A stretch of 64,000 bases of DNA from Myxococcus sp. CA023. GTDB lineage: Bacteria > Myxococcota > Myxococcia > Myxococcales > Myxococcaceae. Below are positions 15,443 to 25,412 of this stretch, piece after piece; position 1 is the first letter of the stretch, and each line of letters opens with the position of its first letter. The notes under the pieces are model-generated. The model was not told the DNA's origin and searched no databases. It saw only the letters and a list, made by a program, of their open reading frames with translations. The stretch covers positions 1-64,000 of the forward strand of contig NZ_JAAEAH010000020.1 of assembly GCF_010998615.1 (NCBI RefSeq), written 5' to 3'. Made by a program: the position numbers and the translations under genes.

Positions 15443-16468
15443 TCAGCTTGCCAGGCGCATGACCACCTGGGTGAGGCCATAGATGACCACCGCCGTCAGC
15501 GCCGCGGCCGGGATGGTGAACACCCAGGCCCAGATGATGCGGCCGGCGACGCCCCACTTCACCGCGCGCCAGCCCCGGGTGGCGCCCACGCCGACGATGG
15601 CGCCGGTGATGGTGTGCGTGGTGGACACGGGGATGCCCAGGTGGGCCAGCGCGATGATGGTGACGCCGCCGCCCGTCTCCGCGGCGAAGCCGCCAATGGG
15701 CGCCAGCTTGGTGAGGCTGTGGCCCATGGTGCGGACGATGCGCCACCCGCCGAAGAAGGTCCCCATGGCGATGGCCGCGTGGCAGGAGATGATCATCCAC
15801 CAGTCGATGTGGAACGGCCGGTCCTTCCAGATGGTGCCGAAGAGCACCACTGCGATGATGCCCATCACCTTCTGCGCGTCATTGGTGCCGTGGCTGTAGG
15901 AGAAGATGGCGGACGACACGAGCTGCAGCCGGCGGAACCACGAGTCCACCTTCAGCGGTGTCTGGCGGTGCACCGTCCACGAGCTCAACACCATCAGCCC
16001 GATGCCCAGCGTCATGCCGATGAGCGGCGACAGCACGATGAAGGCGGCGATCTTCGCGATGCCCGAGCCCACCAGGCCAGCGAAGCCGAGCACCGGTAGC
16101 GTGGCGCCAATCATGCCTCCGGCCAGCGCGTGCGACGACGAGGAGGGCAGGCCCCACCACCACGTCAGCAGGTTCCAGATGATGGCGCCCATGAGGGCGG
16201 AGAAGATGACGGCGAGCACCGCGCTGGGGCCCTGAGCCCGGAGCATCTCGAAGTTGATGATGCCCTTGCCCATGGTGTTGGCCACGTGGACGCCCCCGCC
16301 AAAGGCCGCCACGAAGTTGAAGAACGCGGCCCAGGCCACGGCCAGGTTGGGGGACAGCACTCGGGTGGAGACCACGGTGGCGATGGAGTTCGCCGCGTCG
16401 TGGAATCCATTGATGAAATCGAAGATGAGTGCGACCGCGACAATAAGGATGACGGCGGCGAGTAGCAT
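15443..16468 (-). CDS. pit: Low-affinity inorganic phosphate transporter, PitA family
   Basis: A 341-residue inner-membrane transporter of the PiT family, which imports phosphate (as metal-phosphate) with protons or sodium. The family signature appears twice as an inverted repeat: FDFINGFHDAANSIATVVSTRVL near the N-terminus and SYSHGTNDAQKVMGIIA near 210. About ten hydrophobic helices are visible. The start ATG directly abuts the TAA of the upstream DUF47 gene (TAAATG), indicating translational coupling. DUF47 (PhoU-like) proteins next to Pit transporters are a common pair and are thought to restrain or tune transport. Confidence 0.93.
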   Translation of the reverse strand: MLLAAVILIVAVALIFDFINGFHDAANSIATVVSTRVLSPNLAVAWAAFFNFVAAFGGGVHVANTMGKGIINFEMLRAQGPSAVLAVIFSALMGAIIWNLLTWWWGLPSSSSHALAGGMIGATLPVLGFAGLVGSGIAKIAAFIVLSPLIGMTLGIGLMVLSSWTVHRQTPLKVDSWFRRLQLVSSAIFSYSHGTNDAQKVMGIIAVVLFGTIWKDRPFHIDWWMIISCHAAIAMGTFFGGWRIVRTMGHSLTKLAPIGGFAAETGGGVTIIALAHLGIPVSTTHTITGAIVGVGATRGWRAVKWGVAGRIIWAWVFTIPAAALTAVVIYGLTQVVMRLAS

Positions 16469-17095
16469 TTAGCTGTGCTCCAGCACCACGCCTTCGATGA
16501 CGTTCGCCACCGACTGGCACTTGTCGGTGGCGGTCTCAATGAAGTCGTAAATCTCCTTCCACTTGATGATGAGCAGTGTGTCCGCGCCGCTCTTGAAGAG
16601 CCGGCCGACACCCGAGCGCAGGGCTTCATCCGCCTGCGACTCCAGGCGCTTGATTTCCTTGCACCCGGCCAGGATCTGCTCCGGCTTCTTGATGAGCCGC
16701 AGCGCGGCCACCACTTCCTGCACCTTCTGCGTGGACAACACCAGCAGGCGCGCCAGCTCCGTGGCGTCCGGCAGGCTGGCCGGGATTTCGTAGTAGTGCA
16801 GGCGGGCGGCGGCGGCGTTGGTCAAATCCAACACGTCGTCGATGCGGGAGAGCAGGGTGTGAATCTGCCCCCGGTCGAACGGGGTGATGAACTGCTGGTG
16901 CAGACGGTTGAAGGCGGTGTGGGTGACTTCGTCCCCACGGTGCTCCGCGTCCTTGAGCGCCTGGACCCGCGGGCCGACGTCGCGGTAGTCACTGAGCAAC
17001 TCGTAGAGCATCTTCGCGCCTTCGACGGTGACGGCACATTGCGCATCGAAGTCGTCGAAGAACTCGTCCGACTTCGGCATCAGCTTCTCGAGCAT
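16469..17095 (-). CDS. DUF47 (PhoU-like) phosphate transport regulator
   Basis: A 208-residue all-helical cytosolic protein of the DUF47/PhoU-related family, encoded immediately upstream of pit. It starts MLEKLMPKSDEFFDDFDAQC, as DUF47 proteins do, and has the acidic helix motif TLLSRIDDVLDLTNAAAARL (~87-106), whose Asp/Glu residues resemble PhoU metal sites. The ATG at 17095 has GGAGG seven bases upstream. The TAA stop is directly followed by the pit ATG, so the two proteins are probably made in fixed proportion. A role in gating or stabilising the transporter is known only for some members and is inferred here. Confidence 0.9.
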   Translation of the reverse strand: MLEKLMPKSDEFFDDFDAQCAVTVEGAKMLYELLSDYRDVGPRVQALKDAEHRGDEVTHTAFNRLHQQFITPFDRGQIHTLLSRIDDVLDLTNAAAARLHYYEIPASLPDATELARLLVLSTQKVQEVVAALRLIKKPEQILAGCKEIKRLESQADEALRSGVGRLFKSGADTLLIIKWKEIYDFIETATDKCQSVANVIEGVVLEHS

Positions 17096-17309
17096 CCGTC
17101 CCTCCAAGTCGCCTGAGGGCAGGCGACGCCGTTCTTGAGGGCGGTTGACATGTCTGTCACGCACCCTTGGCGCGCCCGTGACTACCCTAAGTGGAGAGAA
17201 TCTCCAGCCTTCCTTTCTGCTTGCCTGTGGCTTTTACCCTCGCTAGGGCGCGCCCGCCGGGGGCAGAGGGGGGAGCCAGGGCTGGCCACCTTGCTCGCTG
17301 CCCGGCCGC

Positions 17310-18320
17310 TCAGACGGCGATGACAATCTTCCCGAAGTGGGCGCCGGACTCCATGTAACGCAGGGCCTCGCGTGCCTGCTCAAAGGGGAAGCTCCGGTCG
17401 ACGACGGGCTCGAGGCGGTGCTGGGTGAGGAGCCGGTTCATGTCCTCGAACATGGCGCGGCTGCCCACGTAAGTCCGCTGGACATCGAGCTTCTTGGGCT
17501 CCACCAGGGCGGGGGCCGGCTTGGCGAAGCCGCCGCTGAGCATGCCGATGAGGGAGATGTGGCCCCCGGGCTTCGTGGCCCGGACGGAGTGGGGGAAGGT
17601 CTGCTCGCCGACCACCTCCAGGACGTGGTCCACGCCCTGGCCGCCGGTGAGCGCCAGTGCCTGTTCCTCCCAGTCCGGGTGCTTCTTGTAGTTGATGGTG
17701 CCATCCGCACCCAGCGTCCGGGCGTGCTCCAGCTTCGCGTCCTGGCTGGAGGTGATGAGGACGCGCGCCCCCATCGCCTTGGCCAACTGGAGCGCGAAGA
17801 CGGACACGCCGCAGGTGCCCTGCGCCAGTACCGTCTGGCCCGGCTGGAGTCGGCCCTCGGCGACCAGGGCGTTCCAGGCGGTGACGGCGGCGCACGGGAG
17901 GGTGGCGCCTTCTTCGAAGGACAGGTGGTCAGGGAGGAGGACGAGCCCCTCCGCGTCCACGACGACGTACTCCGCGAGCACGCCATCCACGCTGCCACCC
18001 AGGGCGTTCCGCGTCTTCTCCGGCGAGGCCGGGCCGTCCGTCCATGTCTGAAAGAAGGTGGGGGCCACGCGGTCACCCGGCGTCACGCGTGAGACGCCGG
18101 GGCCCACGGCCACGACTTCTCCCGCGCCGTCCGACACGGGGATGAGGGAGGCAGGGCGCGGTCCGGGATAGCGGCCCAGGGCGATGTAGAGGTCCCGGTA
18201 GTTGAGGGACACCGCGCGGATCCGGACCAGCGCCTGGCCGTGGCCCGGCGTGGGCTCCGGCCGCTCCACCTGCACCCATGCGTCGGCGCTCCCTGTCTGC
18301 TGCAGTTCGTAGGCTTTCAT
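17310..18320 (-). CDS. Zinc-independent alcohol dehydrogenase-like NAD(P)H quinone oxidoreductase
   Basis: A 336-residue medium-chain dehydrogenase/reductase of the quinone oxidoreductase-like group. The N-terminal GroES-like domain (MKAYELQQ, then SLNYRDLYIALGRYP) precedes a Rossmann domain with the nucleotide motif GTCGVSVFALQLAKAMGA (~165-182), in which GTGGV is replaced by GTCGV. The structural-zinc cysteines of true alcohol dehydrogenases are absent. The start is placed at MKAYE, as in relatives; a GTG six codons upstream is possible and neither has a clear ribosome site. It is clearly paralogous to the protein at 58200-59213. It is a single gene, divergent from dusA; the substrate is unknown. 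Confidence 0.88.
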   Translation of the reverse strand: MKAYELQQTGSADAWVQVERPEPTPGHGQALVRIRAVSLNYRDLYIALGRYPGPRPASLIPVSDGAGEVVAVGPGVSRVTPGDRVAPTFFQTWTDGPASPEKTRNALGGSVDGVLAEYVVVDAEGLVLLPDHLSFEEGATLPCAAVTAWNALVAEGRLQPGQTVLAQGTCGVSVFALQLAKAMGARVLITSSQDAKLEHARTLGADGTINYKKHPDWEEQALALTGGQGVDHVLEVVGEQTFPHSVRATKPGGHISLIGMLSGGFAKPAPALVEPKKLDVQRTYVGSRAMFEDMNRLLTQHRLEPVVDRSFPFEQAREALRYMESGAHFGKIVIAV

Positions 18321-18550
18321 GCGGGCATGACTATCCACGGACCGTCAGGGCGGCCAGACAACCATGCGGGAAGGGCTCGCTGGCTGGGTGGATTTGCCCG
18401 GAGTGAAGTGGTTCGCCGTGGGCGCCTGCCTGGTGGCCAGGGAAGAGGGGCGGCAAAGGGGTGGGCAGGGGCGGCAAACCCGGCTACATGCTGGCGGCAG
18501 GGGAGCGGCCCGCCGAACGGGACGCTCCGGCTGCTGCCCCGGGTTCTCGC

Positions 18551-19549
18551 ATGATGCCGAATCATCCCATGCCGCTGTCTGTCGCGCCGATGATGGACTG
18601 GACGGACCGCAACTGCCGGTACTTCCATCGCCAGCTCAGCCGCCACACGCTGCTGTACACGGAGATGGTCACCACGGGCGCCATCCTTCATGGCGACCGG
18701 GAGCGGCTGCTGGGCTACGACGCCGCGGAACACCCGGTGGCGCTCCAGCTTGGCGGTTCGGAGCCGGCAGCGCTCGCCGAGTCCGCCCGCATCGGCGAGC
18801 AGTGGGGCTACGACGAAATCAACCTCAACGTGGGTTGCCCGAGCGACCGCGTCCAGTCGGGCCGCTTCGGCGCGTGCCTGATGGCGGAGCCGGACCTGGT
18901 GGCTCGGCTGGTGGGGGCGATGCGAGAGGCGGTGAGCATCCCGGTGACGGTGAAGTCGCGCATCGCCATCGACGAGTTGGAGGAATGGCCCACGCTGGAG
19001 GGCTTCATCCGGAAGGTGTCCGCCGCGGGCTGCACCCGCTTCATCGTGCACGCGCGCAAGGCGTGGCTCCAGGGGCTCAGCCCCAAGGAGAACCGCGACG
19101 TCCCGCCGCTGCGCTACGACCTGGTGCACCGGCTCAAGGCGGAGTTCCCGCACCTGGACATCAGCATCAACGGGGGCATCAAGACGCTGGACGCCGCCGC
19201 GGAGCAGCTGCGCCACGTGGATGGGGTGATGATGGGCCGCGCTCCGTACGAGAACCCGTACCTGCTGGCTGAGGCTGACCGGCGCTTCTTCGGCGCCACC
19301 ACGCCGGTGCCGCAGCGGCACGAAGTCGTCGAGGCCATGCTGCCGTACATCGAGAAGGCCATGCTGCGCGGCGCGCCGCTGGGCGCCATCACCCGGCACA
19401 TGCTGGGGCTCTTCCAGGGGCTTCCCGGCGCGCGCGCGTGGCGCAGGCACTTGAGTGAGAATGCCCACAAGCAGGGCTCGGGGCCGGAGGTTGTCGTGGC
19501 GGCGCTGGCGAAGGTGCGGCGGGAGCCCGAAGCCGAAGTCGCGGCCTGA
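18551..19549 (+). CDS. dusA: tRNA-dihydrouridine synthase A
   Basis: A 332-residue FMN enzyme that reduces uridines in the tRNA D-loop, mainly U20/U20a in the DusA subgroup. A TIM barrel begins [20 protein letters not shown], and the catalytic cysteine lies in [19 protein letters not shown]. The KSR motif in TVKSRIAID and [16 protein letters not shown] are DusA-specific, as is [16 protein letters not shown] near the phosphate site. The ATG at 18551 (MMPNHPMPL) gives the usual length; upstream in-frame codons have no family match. No clear Shine-Dalgarno is visible. It is divergent from the quinone oxidoreductase gene. Confidence 0.94.
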   Translation: MMPNHPMPLSVAPMMDWTDRNCRYFHRQLSRHTLLYTEMVTTGAILHGDRERLLGYDAAEHPVALQLGGSEPAALAESARIGEQWGYDEINLNVGCPSDRVQSGRFGACLMAEPDLVARLVGAMREAVSIPVTVKSRIAIDELEEWPTLEGFIRKVSAAGCTRFIVHARKAWLQGLSPKENRDVPPLRYDLVHRLKAEFPHLDISINGGIKTLDAAAEQLRHVDGVMMGRAPYENPYLLAEADRRFFGATTPVPQRHEVVEAMLPYIEKAMLRGAPLGAITRHMLGLFQGLPGARAWRRHLSENAHKQGSGPEVVVAALAKVRREPEAEVAA

Positions 19550-19865
19550 CCGGGGGCATCACCCCGACACCAGAGGGAACCGCAGGTTCGAGCCGCTTCC
19601 CTTCGGCCCGGCATGCGATTCCCTCTGGCCCACCGCCGCGCTCGGCGTGGTCTTCGCCCGCACGAAGCTCCCCGCCACCAACGTGGTCCCCAAGCCCCGC
19701 TCCAAGTCGGCGCTCTCACGTGGTGTCAGGCATTGCATCGGAGCTCGGCCCCACTCGCGAGCACCCCCGCCTCTCCGGGTGCATCAGGCCCGGAATCAGC
19801 ACCCGCGGCCGGAGCCGCCGTGTGCATGGCCATTCTTGTCGCATGCCGTGGCCGCGAAGTGCCCG
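19550..19865. other. Intergenic region with inverted repeat and a possible 59-codon frame
   Basis: This gap lies between the convergent dusA and TPR genes. A perfect 10-bp inverted repeat, CCAGAGGGAA (19570-19579) and TTCCCTCTGG, encloses about 40 bases and could end both transcripts. On the minus strand a frame from ATG 19738 to 19559 (59 residues, MQCLTPRESADLERGLG...) uses almost only G/C third positions. It has no clear ribosome site and no family match, so it is noted but not called. The element GGTTCGAGCC looks like a tRNA T-loop, but the flanking stem does not pair. Confidence 0.4.
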
Positions 19866-20582
19866 TCATGGTTTGCGCATGGTTCCTTCACGAAGCGCGT
19901 CCAGCAGCGCGGGTGGGTCGCCTTCACGAAAGGCGGAGAGTCCCGCCTCGAAGTCCGCGCGCGCGCCGTCCACGTCACCTTGCCGCTCACGCAACACGCC
20001 GCGCGCGTGCAGCAGCTCCGGGTCCACCTCGTCGCCCGTCTGGGACGCGAGCGCCTCGGTGAGGTCCTGCGCTGCGTCGTTCAGCCGGCCCAGGCGGGCC
20101 CGCGCGGCGGCGCGCTGCTGGAGCAGCCACGGGTTGCCGGGAGCCTCCTCAATCGCGAGCGTCCAGTCCCGCTCTGCCGCCTCATCCCGGCCCAGCGCCT
20201 CCAGCGCCTCGGCGCGTTTCATGTGCAGCACCAGCGCCTTGCGGTAGCCCGAGGCGACGAGCGCGTCGAAGTCCGCCACCGCGTCTTCATGGCGGCCCAG
20301 TCTCGACAGGCACAATGCACGGTGCAGCCGGCTGGTGAGATGGCCGGGTGCCAGCGCCAGCACGCGCTCGTACCACTCCAGCGCTTCAGCGGGGACGCCG
20401 CCCCAGATGGCCAGCGTCTGCGCCACTTCCAGCAGCACGCGGGCCTGCCGGGGATGCACCTCCACCAGCGTGCGTGCGAGCGCAAGGGCGGACGCGTACC
20501 GCCCGCTGCGTCGCAGGCGGTCCACCTCCCGCAGCTGGGCGGCCAGCTCCGGGGGACAGGCTTCGCGGCCGTTGCGCTCCAC
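19866..20582 (-). CDS. Tetratricopeptide-repeat protein
   Basis: A 238-residue protein made almost entirely of TPR helices and without a signal peptide, so probably cytosolic and acting in protein-protein contacts. Repeats are visible at about 15-50 (GRYASALALARTLVEVHP), 50-85 (AEALEWYERVLALAPGH), 85-120 (GRHEDAVADFDALVASG), 120-155 (GRDEAAERDWTLAIEEAPGN) and 155-225. The GTG at 20582 is used because it is the first start after the upstream stop; the ribosome site is weak. It begins only 10 bases after the CoA-transferase gene on the same strand and is probably co-transcribed with it, but nothing shows a functional link. Confidence 0.8.
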   Translation of the reverse strand: MERNGREACPPELAAQLREVDRLRRSGRYASALALARTLVEVHPRQARVLLEVAQTLAIWGGVPAEALEWYERVLALAPGHLTSRLHRALCLSRLGRHEDAVADFDALVASGYRKALVLHMKRAEALEALGRDEAAERDWTLAIEEAPGNPWLLQQRAAARARLGRLNDAAQDLTEALASQTGDEVDPELLHARGVLRERQGDVDGARADFEAGLSAFREGDPPALLDALREGTMRKP

Positions 20583-20592
20583 CGCCGGTGTC

Positions 20593-22122
20593 TCAGCCGT
20601 TCTGGGGGAAGGCGCGCGTCGCCGCGTCGTAGTCCGCCCACCAGCCCTGGAGCACCTTCATGTCAGTGGCGCGCGGCTCGTCGCCGGGGCCCGCCATGTC
20701 CAGGTACGCGTGCAGCAGCGGCCGGAAGTAGGGGTGCGCGCAGCGGTCGATGATGTCCTGGGCGCGCCGCTTGGGCGAGCGGATGTCCATGTTGAGCGCG
20801 TAGCCCTGCTCGGTGACGACGCACTTGATGTCGTGCTCGGTGTGGTCGATGTGCCGCACGTACGGCATGACACAGCTCACCGTGCGGCCATCCCGCAGCC
20901 GGCGCGTGGACGGCGTGTGGACGATGCTCAGGTACGCGTTGCGGAAGAAGTCACCCGAGCCGCCCAGGCCGTTGACGATGCGCGAGCCGTCGATGTGCGT
21001 GGAGTTGACGTGCCCGTAGATGTCCACCTCGATGGGCGTGTTCATCGCGATGACGAAGAGGCGGGAGATGATTTCGGGGCTGTTGGACAGCCACATGGGC
21101 CGCAGCACCAGCCGGTCCTTGCTCCGCTCGAACATGTCGAGGAAGCGCTGGCGGCCCTCAGAGGAGAAGGACACCGCGGTGGCGGACGCGTATTCGAACT
21201 TCGCGTCGTCCTCCACGTAGCGCAGCATCCCGTCCTGGAAGACCTCGGTCCAGAAGCGGATTTTCTGGAAGGGAGAGTCGTAGAGCTGGCTGATGATGGC
21301 GTTGGCCACGTTGCCCACGCCGGACTGGATGGGCGGCAGGCGCTTGCCCCACTGGTACTGCTCACGGCAGCGCATCAGGAAGTCGATGACGTGCTCGGCG
21401 ATGCGCTTGGCGGTGTCATCCGCCGCCTTGAAGGGCACCGGGTGGTCGGGCGTGCGGGACTCCACCACCGCCACCACCTTGCTCACGTCGAACTCCACGT
21501 AGGGGTTGCCGATGCGGTCCCTCACGTTCACCAGCGGCAGCGGCCAGCCCACGTGCGGATGGACGGCGGGCAGGACGATGTCGTGGAAGCCCGTGTAGTC
21601 CGGCCCGGAGGTGTTGACCTCGAGGACGATCTTCTTCGCGCGGGCCAGCGCCTCCGCGCTGATTCCCACCGACGACGTGAGGACGACGCTGCCATTCTTC
21701 CGGATGCGCGACACCTCGACGACGGCCACGTCGATGTCGCCGTAGAAGCCATACATCAGGTTGCGCGCGAAGGCGGACAGGTGGACGTCCGTGAAGTCCA
21801 TCTCCCCGGCATGGATGCGGCGCCGCGAGGCAGGCGAGGACATGTACGGACCGCGCTTGGCGATGAAGGGCGCCATGGGGCCCTCCACGTCCTCGGACAG
21901 GGACGCGCCGGACAGCAGGGTGATGCGGGCGTCCGGTGCCGTCTGGGAGAAGTGCCAGGCAAGCGCCGGCAGGAACGTCTTCGGCTCACCCGACTTGGTG
22001 AAGCCGCTGATGGCCACGGTGTTGCCGTGGACGACGTGCTTCACCGCCTCTTCGACGGGGACGACCTTCGCCAGCAACTCGGCGTTCTCGATGCGGTCCT
22101 TCAGCGTGCTCGTCACGGTCAT
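20593..22122 (-). CDS. Acetyl-CoA hydrolase/succinyl-CoA:acetate CoA-transferase family protein
   Basis: A 509-residue class I CoA-transferase of the Ach1/AarC group, close in length to AarC (~505). Such enzymes usually move CoA between succinyl-CoA and acetate, or hydrolyse acetyl-CoA poorly. The family motifs GNTVAISGFTKSGEPK, QSGVGNVANAI and FWTEVFQDGML are present. The glutamate of TEVFQD is residue 293 and corresponds to the catalytic Glu of AarC. VNGLGGSGDFFRNAYLSI, another conserved loop, is intact. The ATG at 22122 (MTVTSTLKDRI) fits the family's N-terminus. A role in acetate/propionate metabolism or CoA salvage is inferred; the downstream gene is a TPR protein. Confidence 0.92.
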   Translation of the reverse strand: MTVTSTLKDRIENAELLAKVVPVEEAVKHVVHGNTVAISGFTKSGEPKTFLPALAWHFSQTAPDARITLLSGASLSEDVEGPMAPFIAKRGPYMSSPASRRRIHAGEMDFTDVHLSAFARNLMYGFYGDIDVAVVEVSRIRKNGSVVLTSSVGISAEALARAKKIVLEVNTSGPDYTGFHDIVLPAVHPHVGWPLPLVNVRDRIGNPYVEFDVSKVVAVVESRTPDHPVPFKAADDTAKRIAEHVIDFLMRCREQYQWGKRLPPIQSGVGNVANAIISQLYDSPFQKIRFWTEVFQDGMLRYVEDDAKFEYASATAVSFSSEGRQRFLDMFERSKDRLVLRPMWLSNSPEIISRLFVIAMNTPIEVDIYGHVNSTHIDGSRIVNGLGGSGDFFRNAYLSIVHTPSTRRLRDGRTVSCVMPYVRHIDHTEHDIKCVVTEQGYALNMDIRSPKRRAQDIIDRCAHPYFRPLLHAYLDMAGPGDEPRATDMKVLQGWWADYDAATRAFPQNG

Positions 22123-22318
22123 TCCTGGAAGGTGAATGCTGTGGGGGCAATGGGTGTAACACACCGCGTCTTGCCCGTGGCCACGGTGTTGGCCGGGAAC
22201 AGATGGGCAGGCAGGCATGTTGGTGTGCGCGCGATTCCGTCCCCCGGTTCGCGACGCGATGCCGCTAGGCTGCGTCCCTCTTCAGTTAGCCCCCCTTTCG
22301 TCGGGAGACATCCTCTAC

Positions 22319-24532
22319 ATGCGTAAGCTCTTCTTCGCTGGCGCGGGCATGGCCGTACTCGTGTCCGCCGGCTGTGCGACGACCTCGCAGGAGTCCCAGA
22401 ACATGGCCACCGCGCCTCAGACGACCGCCCCCGCCGCGCCGGCTGCTCCGGAGCAGGCCAACCCGCTGCTCGCGAAGTGGACGGGCGCCCATGGCGGCGT
22501 GCCGCCGTTCGACCAGGTGAAGGTGGAGCTCCTCAAGCCAGCGCTCGAGGCCGCGATGGAGCGGACGCGCGGCGAGCTGGCGGCCATCGCCAACGACACC
22601 TCGGCGCCCACGTTCGAGAACACCATCGTCGCGCTGGAGTCCGCCGGCAAGACGCAGGGTGACGTGGAGACGCTCTACGGCATCTGGAGCTCGTCCATGA
22701 GCGGGCCGGAGTTCCAGGCGCTGGAGCGGGAGATGGCACCGAAGCTGGCCGCCTTCGACGACGAAATCTTCCAGAACGAGGCGCTCTTCCGCCGCATCGA
22801 GGCGGTGTACCAGTCGCCCGACAAGGCGAAGCTGACGCCCGAGCAGCAGCGGCTCACCTGGCTGCACTACACGCGCTTCGTCCGCTCCGGCGCGAAGCTG
22901 GACGCGGCGGCCAAGCAGAAGCTGGCGGCCATCAACCAGCGGCTGGCGTCGCTCTACACGTCCTTCAGCCAGAACGTGCTCGCGGACGAAGAGGGCTACA
23001 CCGTCGTCCTGGAGTCCGAGGCGGACCTGGCGGGCCTGCCGGATTCCGTGCGCGCGGGCGCCGCCGCCGCGGCCGAGTCGCGCGGTCAGAAGGGCAAGTG
23101 GATCATCACCAACACGCGCTCCTCCATGGAGCCGTTCCTGACGTACTCGTCGCGGCGCGACCTGCGCGAGAAGGTCTGGCGCAACTACGTCAACCGCGGT
23201 GACAACGGCGACGCGCGCGACAACAACGTCATCATCGCCGAAGTCCTGAAGCTGCGCGCCGAGCGCGCCACGCTGCTGGGCTACAAGACGCACGCGCACT
23301 GGCGGCTGGAGAACGCCATGGCCCGCACGCCCGAGCGCGCCATGGAGCTGATGGAGGCCGTCTGGAAGCCCGCGGTGGCCCGCGTCCACGAAGAGGTCGC
23401 GGACATGCAGCGCGTGGCCAACAAGGAGGGCGCGAAGCTCAAGATCGAGCCCTGGGACTACCGCTACTACGCGGAGAAGGTCCGCAAGGCGAAGTACGAC
23501 CTGGACCAGAACGAGGTGAAGCCCTACCTCCAGCTGGAGAAGCTGCGCGAGGGCATGTTCTGGGTGGCCGGCGAGCTGTTCGGCTTCTCCTTCACGCAGG
23601 TGAACGACGTGCCCGTGTTCCACCCCGACGTGCGCGTCTGGGAGGTGAAGGACCAGGCCAGCGGGCGTCACGTGGGCTTGTGGTACTTCGACCCGTACGC
23701 GCGCAAGGGCAAGCGCTCCGGCGCGTGGATGAACGCGTACCGCAGCCAGGAGCGGTTCCGGGGTGAAGTCACCACCATCGTCTCCAACAACTCCAACTTC
23801 GTGAAGGGCCAGCCCGGTGAGCCCGTCCTCATCAGCTGGGAGGATGCCTCCACGCTGTTCCACGAGTTCGGCCACGCGCTGCACGGCCTCAGCTCCAACG
23901 TGACGTACCCGTCGCTGGCCGGCACCGCGGTGGCGCGCGATTACGTGGAGTTCCCCTCGCAGCTGCTGGAGCACTGGCTGTCCACGCCCGAGGTGCTGAA
24001 CACCTACGCGCTGCACTACCAGACGGGGAAGCCCATTCCGCAGGCGCTGGTGGACCGCATCGAGAAGGCCGCCACCTTCAACCAGGGCTTCGGGACGGTG
24101 GAGTACCTGTCCAGCGCGCTGGTGGACATGAAGCTGCACCTGGCGGGGGCTACGCCCATCGACGCGGACGCCTTCGAGCGCGACACGCTCAACGCGCTGG
24201 GCATGCCGAAGGAAATCGTCATGCGGCACCGCACGCCGCAGTTCGGCCACGTCTTCGCGGGTGATGGGTACTCGGCGGGCTACTACAGCTACCTGTGGTC
24301 GGACACGCTGACGGCGGACGCCTACGAGCGCTTCACCGAAGGCAAGGGCGCCTACGACAAGGACGTGGCCGCGCTCCTGCGCAAGCACGTCTTCTCCGTG
24401 GGCAACACGCTGGACCCGGCCGACGCGTACCGCGCCTTCCGGGGCCGTGAGGCGGGCATCCAGGCCCTGATGCGCAAGCGCGGCTTCCCCGTGCCCGCCG
24501 CGCAGGCCGCGCCGAAGAAGGCCGCGAAGTAG
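22319..24532 (+). CDS. M3-family zinc oligopeptidase, lipoprotein
   Basis: A 737-residue metallopeptidase of the M3 (thimet oligopeptidase/dipeptidyl carboxypeptidase) family. It has a lipoprotein signal, MRKLFFAGAGMAVLVSAGC, with the lipobox cysteine at 19 and an Ala/Pro linker. Most bacterial M3 enzymes are cytosolic, so surface or periplasmic anchoring is notable. The helical N-terminal half (~60-440) is typical. The zinc motif HEFGH lies at 515-519, and YVEFPSQLLEHW downstream carries the third ligand glutamate. The ATG at 22319 follows GGGAGA and agrees with the signal peptide. It probably trims peptides released by extracellular proteases. A short hairpin separates it from the convergent thiD. 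Confidence 0.93.
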   Translation: MRKLFFAGAGMAVLVSAGCATTSQESQNMATAPQTTAPAAPAAPEQANPLLAKWTGAHGGVPPFDQVKVELLKPALEAAMERTRGELAAIANDTSAPTFENTIVALESAGKTQGDVETLYGIWSSSMSGPEFQALEREMAPKLAAFDDEIFQNEALFRRIEAVYQSPDKAKLTPEQQRLTWLHYTRFVRSGAKLDAAAKQKLAAINQRLASLYTSFSQNVLADEEGYTVVLESEADLAGLPDSVRAGAAAAAESRGQKGKWIITNTRSSMEPFLTYSSRRDLREKVWRNYVNRGDNGDARDNNVIIAEVLKLRAERATLLGYKTHAHWRLENAMARTPERAMELMEAVWKPAVARVHEEVADMQRVANKEGAKLKIEPWDYRYYAEKVRKAKYDLDQNEVKPYLQLEKLREGMFWVAGELFGFSFTQVNDVPVFHPDVRVWEVKDQASGRHVGLWYFDPYARKGKRSGAWMNAYRSQERFRGEVTTIVSNNSNFVKGQPGEPVLISWEDASTLFHEFGHALHGLSSNVTYPSLAGTAVARDYVEFPSQLLEHWLSTPEVLNTYALHYQTGKPIPQALVDRIEKAATFNQGFGTVEYLSSALVDMKLHLAGATPIDADAFERDTLNALGMPKEIVMRHRTPQFGHVFAGDGYSAGYYSYLWSDTLTADAYERFTEGKGAYDKDVAALLRKHVFSVGNTLDPADAYRAFRGREAGIQALMRKRGFPVPAAQAAPKKAAK

Positions 24533-24534
24533 TC

Positions 24535-24548
24535 GCCCGGTGACGGGC
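24535..24548. terminator. Short hairpin between convergent genes
   Basis: GCCCG/CGGGC with a four-base loop fills most of the 21-base gap between the oligopeptidase gene and thiD. The stem is only five pairs, so its role as a terminator is tentative. Confidence 0.3.
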
Positions 24549-24553
24549 CCGGG

Positions 24554-25372
<819 letters not shown>

Positions 25373-25412
25373 GGTGCGGGAGCGGGCGCTCCGCCGCCAG
25401 TGCTTCCCGCGC

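Noticed and set aside
19576-19590. tRNA-like T-loop GGTTCGAGCC
   Set aside because: The flanking bases do not form a T-stem, and no acceptor, D or anticodon arms can be drawn.
22286-24388. 700-codon minus-strand frame over the M3 peptidase gene
   Set aside because: Antisense shadow with compositionally biased translation.
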